NCBI GenBank assembly: GCA_031772625.1
Contig: CM062808.1
Location: forward strand, 478,327,655 to 478,391,654
Direction of reading: 5' to 3'
From: Pinus tabuliformis
Lineage: Eukaryota > Streptophyta > Pinopsida > Pinales > Pinaceae
Length of the DNA: 64,000 nucleotides
A program made the translations under genes and the position numbers. Shown here one piece after another: positions 21,693-30,651 of this stretch. Numbering within the stretch: the stretch's first letter is position 1; each line of letters starts with the position of its first letter. Under the pieces are notes generated by a model that worked only from the letters and a program-made list of their open reading frames with translations, made no database searches and was not told the origin of the DNA.

Positions 21693-22034
21693 AACAAACA
21701 AATCGTTTGCTAGTTGATGTGTTTATTTCATAAGTCTTAGACGGAGTCTGAAGATACGCCAGGTAGCCTTCGAAAACGCTCTTGCTTTGCATAAGCGGAA
21801 GTAGAATAACGCTGCTTCAGTCAATCTCCGTGAGCTTGTGAATACGACCACTTCATTTGCATTTTACCCCAGTACATGTATCAAGTTCAGATCTGATTGT
21901 TGATAGTGGACAACGATCAGACACTGACAAGGCTGAAATCATTCACCTGGCGACTCTTTTCACTGAAGAATCCAGCCACCTGTGCTTCATGGTGACTTCA
22001 CTACAGAGAGATCAGTAGCTTTGAGCTTTTCAAG

Positions 22035-23567
22035 ATGGATCGGATTGCAAGAAGATACGATCCCCTAAGCCGAGATCACATCCCCGGTTTTCCAAATAAA
22101 ATTCCGAAGGTAGATTGGTCAAGGAATTTGCCTACATTTAATGATGATGGTAAGAAGGATGCTGCTTTACATCTAGTTAGATTTCATATGCATATTCGCA
22201 AGTTGAAGGTGGATTTTCCTGAAGATTGCTTGATGAAGATATTCTTGGCCACTCTGGAAGGTGCAGCACAATCCTGGTATGAAAATTTGCCGCAGGCCTG
22301 TATTTACTGTTTAAAGGATTTTCATTCCTTGTTGATTGAAAGATATCAAGCATCTTATCCATCATTAAATTTAGTTCATGACTGTTGCAAACATGCTTCA
22401 ACTTTTATTGAAAGCCTTGAGAAATATTATGAAAATGATAATTTTATGGACGTTGAGATTATGGAGGCTCTGTATGAGAATCCATTTCAGCAGCATAAAG
22501 AAAACTTAGAGAATTCCCATCAAGATGATCAGGACATTTTGCAGCAGAATCAAGATCAGCAGGTTGAAGATAATATGGCTGAAAATTATGAAAGGGAGAA
22601 TGACATTTCAGATCTGCCCACAGAAGACAGCAGCATGCAAGTAAGTCCAGTGCTGATTGTAGATTGTGACAATGTCCAGTCAGCTACTCTAGGTTCTGTT
22701 GAAATCATTTGGAATGCAGAAGACACAGTAATTCATACTGTTAGTCCATCATTAGAGCACGGCCTTCATGAAGAATCAATCCAGTCAGTTCATGAACAAC
22801 AAGGTGAGATCTTTGTGCAAGTAAGTGATGAACCTCCTTTCAATAACTCAGTAATAAATGATAGTATGAGTGCCCTGTCATATGGAGATAATTACTGTTT
22901 AAGCAGAAGAAAACAAAAGGCATTGTCTCCTTTGTCTGAAGAGGAGATAGATCAGCTTTTGAAAGGTCTTGTTACAGCCCAAGCTACAGCAGATTTGCAA
23001 TGCACACATAGTCAGGAAAGTGTTGGGGAAACTCCATCCTCTGTTGAAGAAGATGATTGTCTTGTAGATCAGCAAACAGATAATGTCTTCCTTCACAAAG
23101 ATGATAATCTGGTTGTCATATCATATGAAGATGACCTACCATATTGTCAGACTACCGAAGATCATAGCATACAGGATTACCTTTCAGATTCTTCATATGT
23201 TTCATGTGCTGAAATGCTTTTCCAAGAAGAGATCTGCCCATCCATTTGTTCAGAGTTTTTTGAAGCCCATGAGCATACTTTTACCGAAGCACATGATGAA
23301 GGCAGATCAGAATTTGAAACAAAGGACACCTTGATCTTTCAGCAGGAGGTGGCAATGGCAAATCTTCATGTTTTTTACGATCCTCTAGCAAGTTTGTTGC
23401 AGCCAGCAGTGAAAGTGTTTATTACAGTGTTTTGTTGCAGCCATGGTCAACTATGTTTTTGGATGCCCAGTGATAGGTTTGTATTGTTGACCAGAAGATC
23501 TAATCAGGAGAATCAATCAAGAAGGCATCTGCTTGACTGGTTGCATTGGAATTTTGATATAGTTTGA
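22035..23567 (+). CDS. Gag-like protein of the gag-only element, 510 aa
   Basis: The only internal ORF is intact over 510 codons. Residues about 15-125 match a retrotransposon gag core: IPKVDWSRNLPTFNDDG, a helical HLVRFHMHIRKL, then LEGAAQSWYENLP and FHSLLIERY. The remaining 380 residues are very acidic and Gln/Ser-rich, and I see no CCHC knuckle and no DxG protease motif. The ATG at 22035 lies 342 bp after the primer site and is followed at once by the conserved-looking part. The product would form the particle shell, with protease, RT and integrase coming from a partner element. An uninterrupted ORF next to stop-riddled LTR ORFs suggests either recent activity or selection on gag. Confidence 0.88.
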   Translation: MDRIARRYDPLSRDHIPGFPNKIPKVDWSRNLPTFNDDGKKDAALHLVRFHMHIRKLKVDFPEDCLMKIFLATLEGAAQSWYENLPQACIYCLKDFHSLLIERYQASYPSLNLVHDCCKHASTFIESLEKYYENDNFMDVEIMEALYENPFQQHKENLENSHQDDQDILQQNQDQQVEDNMAENYERENDISDLPTEDSSMQVSPVLIVDCDNVQSATLGSVEIIWNAEDTVIHTVSPSLEHGLHEESIQSVHEQQGEIFVQVSDEPPFNNSVINDSMSALSYGDNYCLSRRKQKALSPLSEEEIDQLLKGLVTAQATADLQCTHSQESVGETPSSVEEDDCLVDQQTDNVFLHKDDNLVVISYEDDLPYCQTTEDHSIQDYLSDSSYVSCAEMLFQEEICPSICSEFFEAHEHTFTEAHDEGRSEFETKDTLIFQQEVAMANLHVFYDPLASLLQPAVKVFITVFCCSHGQLCFWMPSDRFVLLTRRSNQENQSRRHLLDWLHWNFDIV

Positions 23568-23883
23568 TGTATATTGTCTTGTAAGAAACACAGGTGGTTG
23601 TCATCATGATTTCTAATCTTGATGGACTGCTGCCCTTCAATAAGCTTTGTAAGTTCTTGTTTTAGTTAAGTCAGTCATGAGTCATTTGTGAGTCAGTTTT
23701 CAGTCATGTAGGTTTCATAATTGAGTCGGTTTGAATCAAGTTTCAGTCAATAAATGAGTCAAAGTCTTGTATTGTTTGTCAAATAATGACTCCATCGCCC
23801 AATGGATGAAGGCAGTGGTCTTCTCTCCCAGAGGTCTAAGGTTCTTGGCACCTCCAAGGAGCTAACATCCCCATTGGAGCCAA
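23568..23883 (+). other. 3' untranslated segment before the 3' LTR
   Basis: Between the gag stop and the 3' LTR, 316 bp carry no ORF of note. Four AGTCAGT/AGTCATG-like repeats occur near 23670-23760. No clean polypurine tract precedes the LTR; the adjacent bases are CATTGGAGCCAA, weakly purine-rich. Confidence 0.5.
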
Positions 23884-24516
23884 TGTTAGAGTCGGTCTAG
23901 TAGCCCTCCATCAGTGATCAAAGCTCTTTGCATTTGCATTAGTAGGTGTCTCATCAGTGTCATCTTATTGCATTCCATTAGGCATGCCATAACCCTGATG
24001 GAGGAGCTTGTGTCTTTATTCCCCTCTTGGCACTGCTGGATCCAGTTTGTTTCAGTCAATAAAATTCTTTACAAGGTCATTGGTCTTGTCTTGAAGTCAA
24101 GGTCCTAGGTTTAGGGTTTAGTCCAATTTTGTCTTTTGAGGTCATGTCTTTTAAGGTCAATAAATGCCCAGCAGGCCAGAGGGATGTCCATCAAAGCATC
24201 ACTTCAAAGGATTTCATATTGTACAGCTAATTTCTACCTTGAGTTCAAAAACCCTGTTTTTGAAGGCAAGGTCATTTTCTCATTTTTTGTAAAAAATTGT
24301 AAAAAATTCAAACTCTCCGAAAATTGGCATGCGGCCTTGGTCTCCTTTGCCAAGACTCCTCAGAAGCTATCCCTGCAAAAATTTTCAAGAAAAAACATCA
24401 TTTCAACCAATTTCATGTCAAAATGGAAATCACAAGTCAGCAGCAATTAGTTTTAAAAAGTGTCATTTTATAAACATTATAAAGTGAGTTTGAGGGGAAA
24501 TAAATTTAAATCAAGC

Positions 24517-24524
24517 TTATAAAA
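24517..24524 (+). promoter_or_regulatory. TATA box in 3' LTR of gag-only element
   Basis: TTATAAAA followed by GCCCCTCTCTC, identical in context to the 5' LTR box. In the 3' LTR it could drive transcription into flanking DNA. Confidence 0.45.
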
Positions 24525-24621
24525 GCCCCTCTCTCTTCATTTTGTCATTCATTTGCCTCCAAGACTCCAAGAGCAGGTGTGAAAGGCGATTTAGTGTGAA
24601 ACTGGGCGAATTGAGAAATAG

Positions 24622-24765
24622 AGCCTGCGCGCTACGCATCAGAGCCCGCGCGCTACGCGTTGGGTGCGCGCTACGCGTCAGGCCACACTCTGCAGTGTAA
24701 AAGTTGGTCGGGCACTACGCGTTGGGCGCGCGCTACGCGTCAAGGCCCGTGCGCTACGTGTTGGG
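24622..24765 (+). repeat. GCGCTACGCGT motif cluster (3' LTR)
   Basis: Counterpart of the 16131-16273 cluster. CpG content is higher here, so this copy is closer to the original. The units alternate between orientations that read GCGCTACGCGTTGGG and GCGCTACGCGTCA. Confidence 0.8.
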
Positions 24766-25353
24766 TTTCACCTACAACAAATTGCCAACAACCTTCAAAA
24801 CGACCTCAAATCTCTTAAGTTTTACAGGTAGGCCTCAAGTCATCAATGTTTTTTGCTTGCTAAAGAAAAATGAGCATGGAAAATGTGTCAAATGCCATCA
24901 AGTGTGAAGCATGAAATTCATATATATTATGTTTAAAAATTTCAAATTGCAAGTGAAGCTAGGACTTTGAGTTTGCTGCCCAAGGTCATCTTTTTCACTC
25001 CCTCATTTCCCCACATTCCCATTATCACTTCCTTTGTCACTTTCACACAATTTTCCTAACAAAAATATCAACAGCCCTAAAACCCTACTCCTATCCCTAA
25101 AATTCAATAAAATCTCCCTAAATCCTACCTCCTATCAAACCCCTACAAATTATGATTATGTGATGATGTATGTGTCATAATTCCTTCCCTAAATTCCCTT
25201 TTTTATACATTTTCCCTAAATCCCCTCAAAAGTCCCCCTCCCTAACATCTCCCTTGTGTTTTTTGTCCCCTTGGAGCAGCATTCAAACAGTCAATACAAC
25301 AGGTCATTCGAGAAAAAGCAGCAGTACATTTCAGCCTTTTTGCTCTTGAAACC

Positions 25354-26883
25354 ATGTCAGAAACTGAAACAGACTATGAGCAAAGTGATGACCGTGAGTC
25401 AACACCGGAGGTTAAGGTGCCAAGGAGGCCTCACAAGGGTGGTAAGGGTGGTCAACATGTGAGAGAGGAGCCCACCTCTTTGGCCTATTTGCAAGCTTGT
25501 CCACTTGCAGTCACATGTTTCCGTCATCAATCATGCTATGAATATTGCGAGAGAATTTCGCAAATTCAGCACCACAGGGAATTGGTATGCTTGTTTGTTT
25601 TGCATTTGCACAACGGGCATGTGAATCTTGCATGGGTGGATTTTACATTGTCACCTGAGGTTGTTGCTCAAGCAACAGGGATACCCAATGTTGGAGAAGA
25701 GTGGAACAAACGCCAGCTGTTGGACAGATTCCAGTATGAGCCCTACATTAAACCTGTATATATGAGGCACCTAACTGGTGTATTTCCTTTCATATTCTTG
25801 AGGGATGAGTATGCGCCCTTGATGAGGCTCATCATTTGCTATTTCACCTGTGAGGGCAGATTTTCACGTTTGTATTCGTATCATATCCGCTTGTTGATGC
25901 ATTTCACACGGGTACGGATGATGAGCATTCCCTTCTTCATGTACTGGAATATTGAGAGGATGGTGTCCTTGGTGCAGAGAAAGAGCCCAGCACAGCAACA
26001 CAAGAGCATCTACCATTATGCTTTGATCAAGATTGTGGTCATGCATCAGTTGGCCCAGCAGGGTATTCCATGGGAGGATTTCATCTCTCGAGATTTCTTC
26101 ACAGCGCCACCACCCCCTGAGGTTGTTCATGAGGAGGGAGGACCTTCACAGCAGTATGACGTCCCTGAGCCCAGACATGTCAGCTCCCCTCCATTGGTCA
26201 TATATCAGAGAGGCCACAGGGCCTTGTTTGCATCAGCTCGGTGAGTATTTTCTCCACATCAGGTGGAAGGGGTCTCGCCTTCTTCATCAGCACCGCGAGT
26301 GTTATCTCCACACCAGGTGGAAGGGGCCTCGTTTCCGACAGCAGCATAGATATCAGAGAGGGGAAAGCAGCTCATGATTGAGGAGGGATTGTTAGGTGAT
26401 CCAGATATTGACATCCTTGATCTTGATACCCGTTCTCCTAGCTCAGAGCTTAAGGAGATCATTCAGCAACAGAAGGCTGAAAATCGCTTGTTGCAAGAAA
26501 AATTAGAGGTGGCACAATGGACAATCACATATTTAGAGCAGCGCAACAAGCAATTAGAAGATGAGCACACTCTCAATGAGTTGTGGAGGATCCATGAAGA
26601 CCGCAACTTGGCTCGCAAGAGACCCGGTGATTTGGTACCCATTGAGCGAGAGGCTATGCTTCTCCGGGTCAATGGTCATTTGGAGAGGTTGCTGGCCAAG
26701 GCTAACAAAGATAAGGACATGCTCTGGAACATGAAAAACCATTATTGGGCTCGAATGCACGTATGTAAGGCAAAAATGAAGGTGCTCAAAGGACTGTTGG
26801 CCAAGGCACTAAAACGAAGAAAAAGGCCCGATCCCCTCCACATCTTGGCTAAGGCTTCCTTGAAAGAGCATGGTGCTAAATGA
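25354..26883 (+). pseudogene. LTR-encoded ORF, copy B (510 codons, two stops)
   Basis: This is the uninterrupted version of the ORF carried in both LTRs. One frame runs from ATG 25354 to TGA 26881-26883, broken only by TGA at 26242-26244 and TAG at 26347-26349. The first stop is shared with copy A and therefore predates the insertion; the second is private (copy A has CAG). Layout: charged N-terminus with RRPHKGGKGG; helical domain of about 200 residues (LACPLAV-like start, FTLSPEVVAQATG, FTCEGRFSRLYSYHIRLLMHF, HYALIKIVVMHQ); a Pro-rich PPPPEVVHEEGG linker; a duplicated SPHQVEG unit; then a coiled coil and basic tail (KALKRRKRPDP). The real product may be the 296-residue N-terminal part. The function is unknown. 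Confidence 0.75.
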
Positions 26884-28347
26884 CTTACCTTCTGCACAAA
26901 TTTCAAAAAAATTTGAGCATTTTTGGTCATTTGTGAATTTTTTGGGCTAAAAAACAAGTTTTCTTCACCAACGCGTAGCGCGTCGCGCGCGACCCTTAAG
27001 ATGGGAAACTCCATTTCAGGAAAACTCAGCATTTTTGGATTTTTCATGCAAAAATACACTTGCTCAGCAATTTCCAAGAAATTTCACCAAGTTTTGAGCC
27101 TCCAGAAGGTCAAAAAACAAGCAAAAAATGACTTTCTGACACCTTTTTGACACACAGGAAGCAGTCTTGGGAGATTGCAATTTTGGAGGGGCAAATGGTC
27201 ACCAAATTCAGAAATTCCACTTGGGTTGGAAAGTAGACATCCAGAAATGTCCAACACGCCCACTTTTGCCTCATTTAGACACCGGGAAGTGCCTCAAAAG
27301 CAGGCCCAAAGGCGCGCTACGTGTTCAGAATCAGGGCGCTACGCGTTGGGCAATTTTCACAGAAATGCACCTACAGCTCAGCAAAACGCAGTTTTGACTG
27401 GATTTGACTTTTTGGAGTGAATTTTGATCCTACTTGTTGTAAATGATGTAATTTTATGATATTTTGACACTCATTTATCTCTTCTAGAAGATTCATTCAT
27501 GAGATAGGCAAAAATTTAATGAATGAATTGGTTTCCTAGCTTATAGAGGCAAGTTGTTTTGACTGCCTAGTTTTCAGTGCTCAGTTTAGAATTGGTTGAA
27601 ACAGCTCCTAGGATAGTGAGCTCGACCCCTAGAGGCAAGGAAAGATGTTATATTGCCTATATTATGTACTTTCTCGGTCATTTTCATGGTTGGACTCTTG
27701 AGGGAGAAAGCTTCTATTGTATTACTCATTGTATCTCTGCAATTTTTGGCAAAGGAAGAAAGACAAGGGTTTTGCAGTCCTTTTTGGGATTCCTGTGGTT
27801 ACATGTATTGATGGTGTGTTTCTCTTTGTACTTGTAAGTTTTTTATGTGAAACATCTTCTTACTTTTCCTTCTGCAAATTAGGCAAATGAAGTGTTAAAG
27901 TAGAATTCATGATTGCCATGCTCTGCTTTTAAGTTTGCTTAATATCAATGTTTTCATCTGTTTAAGGAGAATTCAAGGTGATTTCTTGCTCTCCTTAGCT
28001 CCTCACCAGTCATTCTCATCCATCCAACTCTTTCAAAGGCATCAATACAGTCTCCTATCTTGCCCCAAAGAGCCCCCCTGCGAAAACTGTGTCCAATCCT
28101 CGCACCCAAAATTGCCTTTCCCCGATTTTCCACCAAAATCCTAAAAATCTCAAATCAAACCTTTTATCAGTTTACTAGCCTAAAATCAGTGTTCTTTATT
28201 GGTTATCTCCGCCCTTTGAATATCTTTGCCGATATATACCGGAGAGAGCCCTCTCCTGCCCCGTAGGGCTAGCTACGAGGCTAAGTGGTTTGATGTTGCC
28301 TTGGAGTTTGCCTTTCTCAGCCTGAGGTGAAATTTCAAGCGCTAACA

Positions 28348-28855
28348 GGGTGGTGGGTTAAACCTTAGGTATGATCTGATCTTGTCATTCCAATTTCGAA
28401 TCCTCCATAGTGTGTGAGCTCAACTGTTCTCCCTCCTATCTCCATATGTGGCATGCCAAACTGTGTCCCTTCATAGCTCTAGTCACTGAAACTACTTTGC
28501 ATCTTGCAATGACCTCTCCTAGCCCATCCCTCTGGAATCCTTATTTTGGTAGGTACTGATGCTAACCAACCTCCTCCCACATCACCCTATTGATATCTCT
28601 ACCACTCCACAATGTGTCACCGACACTACTTTGCATCTTGCAATGACCTCTCCTAGCCCATCCCTCTGGAATCCTTATTTTGGTAGGTATTGATGCTGAC
28701 CGACCTCCTCCCACATCACCCTATTGATATCTCTACCACTCCACAATGTGTCATCCTCATAGCTCTCTTGCTCCATCCTTTTCCTCTATCTTTTTATGCA
28801 CAATCCTACACTTTCTAATAGCTTCCACTGTAATCTGCTCCCTCTCCCTTTTTTC
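28348..28855 (-). other. G0 fragment between two inserted elements
   Basis: This piece lies between the gag-only element (its target duplication is 28348-28352) and the LARD element (its target duplication is 28851-28855). By continuity of both insertion sites it belongs to G0, upstream of the gag core. I cannot read a conserved domain in it. It contains a 134-bp tandem duplication. Confidence 0.65.
28491..28757. repeat. 134-bp tandem duplication in G0
   Basis: The unit starting ACTACTTTGCATCTTGCAAT at 28491 is repeated from 28625 with only a few differences (for example TACTGATGCTAACC against TATTGATGCTGACC). The copies abut head to tail. Confidence 0.9.
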
Positions 28856-29259
28856 TATAACAACCCTTGGTTGATTTTCCATGTAAAAAAATATAATACC
28901 AAGGTCATGGGACATGTATTCCACGTTGAATGGTGGGTAGATATTATAGTGGGGATCACTTTTGTTTTATTTATGGCTATGGAAATTTGCAAAGGAATTG
29001 GCAAATACAAAGAGGCAATAATTGGCATTTTATTTATGAAATAAAGTAAAATAGGAGAAAAGGAAGGTGAAGAGACACATATTAGCATGCTGAGGAAATT
29101 AGAGGAAAAATGAAGGAAAATGGAGAAAATAGAGGCCTCAATAATAAAAGGCTTATGAGGATTAGTTCACAACCTTTGTTAGTTTAGTTTTGGATTTCTC
29201 ATTTCATTCTCTCATTCTCTCATAATCTTGCACACTTAGAGAATTCTTGGAGCACTCTA

Positions 29260-29760
29260 TGTTGGGTTGTGTTATATTCTTTCCACGACTAGCCCACGTA
29301 GTTAACTGGGGAGTTAGAAGGGGGGGGGGGGGGGGGGGGGGGGTGGGGCTCCTTCATTGTGCCAATTGCGTAGTGGGGGGTCACAGGGGGTTTGAGTGGT
29401 GCAGGTAACCCCACTCTATGGGGTCGGAAAATTTTGGTTTTGGAACCTATGTTAGGTTGGGCGGACCCACCTATGGTTTTGTGCATGATTTTCGCACATG
29501 TTTTTGGATGCGATGGTTTTCGGTCCATGGTATTGGACGCGATGGTTTTCGGTTCATGGTATTGGATGCTTTGACATGTATAAATATGTATTATAGCATT
29601 GAAAGGAACATAATGAAAAATCAAGATGGTAGTCCCGGTTTTGGGATCCAGTGGAAAATCTCTGTGTATATGTGTTTTATGTGTTATGCTCTCGCATTGT
29701 TTATTTTCTGTGTTTTAGAATTCATATGCAGGTAATTTCTGTACGGGGTAAAAACCTACA
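29260..29760 (+). repeat. 5' LTR of Copia
   Basis: 501 bp, TGTTGGG to CCTACA. It contains a 24-base G run where the 3' LTR has a shorter G run and a GGGGCGGAGCCCC hairpin. Otherwise it is close to the 3' LTR, with mostly transition differences. Confidence 0.93.
29320..29343 (+). repeat. Poly-G tract (24 G)
   Basis: An uninterrupted run of 24 G within the Copia 5' LTR, followed by TGGGG. In the 3' LTR the same place reads AGGGGGGGCGGAGCCCCCC. It could be real slippage expansion or a sequencing or assembly artefact, and it could form quadruplex DNA. Confidence 0.9.
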
Positions 29761-29762
29761 TT

Positions 29763-29774
29763 TGGTTTTAGAGC
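29763..29774 (+). other. Primer-binding site of Copia
   Basis: TGGTTTTAGAGC starts two bases after the LTR and matches the initiator-Met tRNA site TGGTATCAGAGC at 10 of 12 positions. Confidence 0.75.
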
Positions 29775-29882
29775 TGTTTTGGCTTCAAGGGGATGCCTTT
29801 GTTGGTGAGGGGTTTCGCTCGGGCCTGTGGTAGACCTTGTTCAGTGGGAGATCTGCGAGATCGATTTTGGTGGTGAAAGAAG

Positions 29883-30651
29883 ATGGCGAGCAGTGGAAAG
29901 ATAAAGATCGAGAAATTTAATGGTCAGAGTTTTGAGTTGTGGAAACTCAAGATGGAGGATCTGTTGGTGGATAAAGATCAGTGGGTCACGGTAGATCCGA
30001 GTACTAAACCAATGGGTGTGTTCGATGAAGAATGGAAAAAGTTGGATCGGAAAGCAAAGAGCACAATATGATTGTGTGTCTCAGATTTAGTATTGCTGAA
30101 TGTATCAGGGGAAGCTACGATGAAGGCTTTAGGGGACAAGTTAGGGACTTTGTACCAATCTAAGTCTTTGGTGAATAAACTATTTCTACGGAAAAAGCTA
30201 TATAACCTGAGGATGAAAGATGGAGACTCGGTGACAGAGCATCTAAACGCATTTAATACTATGGTAAGTCAGTTAGCATCTGTTGATATTAAAATTTCAG
30301 ATGAAGAGAAGTGCATCAGTTTGTTGTGTTCTCTACCAGATTCGTGGGATAGTCTGGTTATTGCAATAGGTAGCAATGCAACTGCTTTGCAGTTTGATGA
30401 AATAGTCTCATCCTTGCTGACGGAGGAGATGAGACGGAAAAATATGGAGAGCTAGAATGGTGATGCCTTCTCTGTACGAGGATGGTCCCATAACATAAAC
30501 AAAAATAAGTCATCAAGTGGGAGATCTAAATCTAGAGGGAGATCTAAATCTCCAGGAAAACTTATAAAGGTGGTGTGCTAGAAATGCAGAAAGGAAGGGC
30601 ACTACAAAAGGGACTGTAAATCTAAATCCCCTGACAAAGGAAAAGGGATCT
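29883..30651 (+). pseudogene. Copia gag, decayed
   Basis: ATG at 29883 opens a Copia-type gag: FNGQSFELWKLKMEDLLVDK, then a helical UBN2-like region with LYQSKSLVNKLFLRKKLY, SVTEHLNAFNTMVSQL and CSLPDSWDSLV. A CCHC knuckle follows near 30576 (C-x2-C-RKEGHYKRDC) but its second position is a TAG, probably from TGG. Other stops are TGA at 30069 (CGA to TGA would explain it) and TAG at 30453. The frame changes near 30640 in an A/G-rich stretch, and the sequence continues into pol. The protein would have formed the virus-like particle. Confidence 0.9.

Larger units (their letters stand above)
15412..28347 (+). mobile_element. Gag-only LTR retrotransposon (TR-GAG-like) with giant LTRs
   Basis: Two long direct repeats (15412-21670 and 23884-28347) both start TGTTAGAGTCGG and end CGCTAACA, enclose 2.2 kb, and are flanked by a perfect 5-bp target duplication GGGTG (15407-15411 and 28348-28352). 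This is a complete LTR element. The 3' LTR is 4464 bp; the 5' LTR is 6259 bp because a 1.8-kb LINE sits in it. The internal region has a primer site and one intact gag ORF but no protease, RT, RNase H or integrase, so the element must use enzymes of another element. This matches the published TR-GAG concept, with unusually long LTRs that themselves carry an ORF. By eye the LTRs are highly similar, so insertion is more recent than G0. Confidence 0.92.
23884..28347 (+). repeat. 3' LTR of gag-only element (uninterrupted, 4464 bp)
   Basis: This is the intact reference copy of the giant LTR, from TGTTAGAG to CGCTAACA. It holds the TATA box at 24517-24524, the GCGCTACGCGT cluster (24622-24765), the LTR ORF (25354-26883), an ACGCGTAGCGCG block near 26970 and a non-coding tail. 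It ends at the GGGTG target duplication, after which G0 resumes. Confidence 0.93.

Noticed and set aside
26241-26349. Possible intron: the shared stop overlaps a perfect GTGAGT donor, with CAG acceptors 22 and 76 bases further on
   Set aside because: Lengths tested (22, 50, 76, 101, 104, 116 and 130) do not restore the downstream reading frame, and the shortest are below plausible plant intron size.
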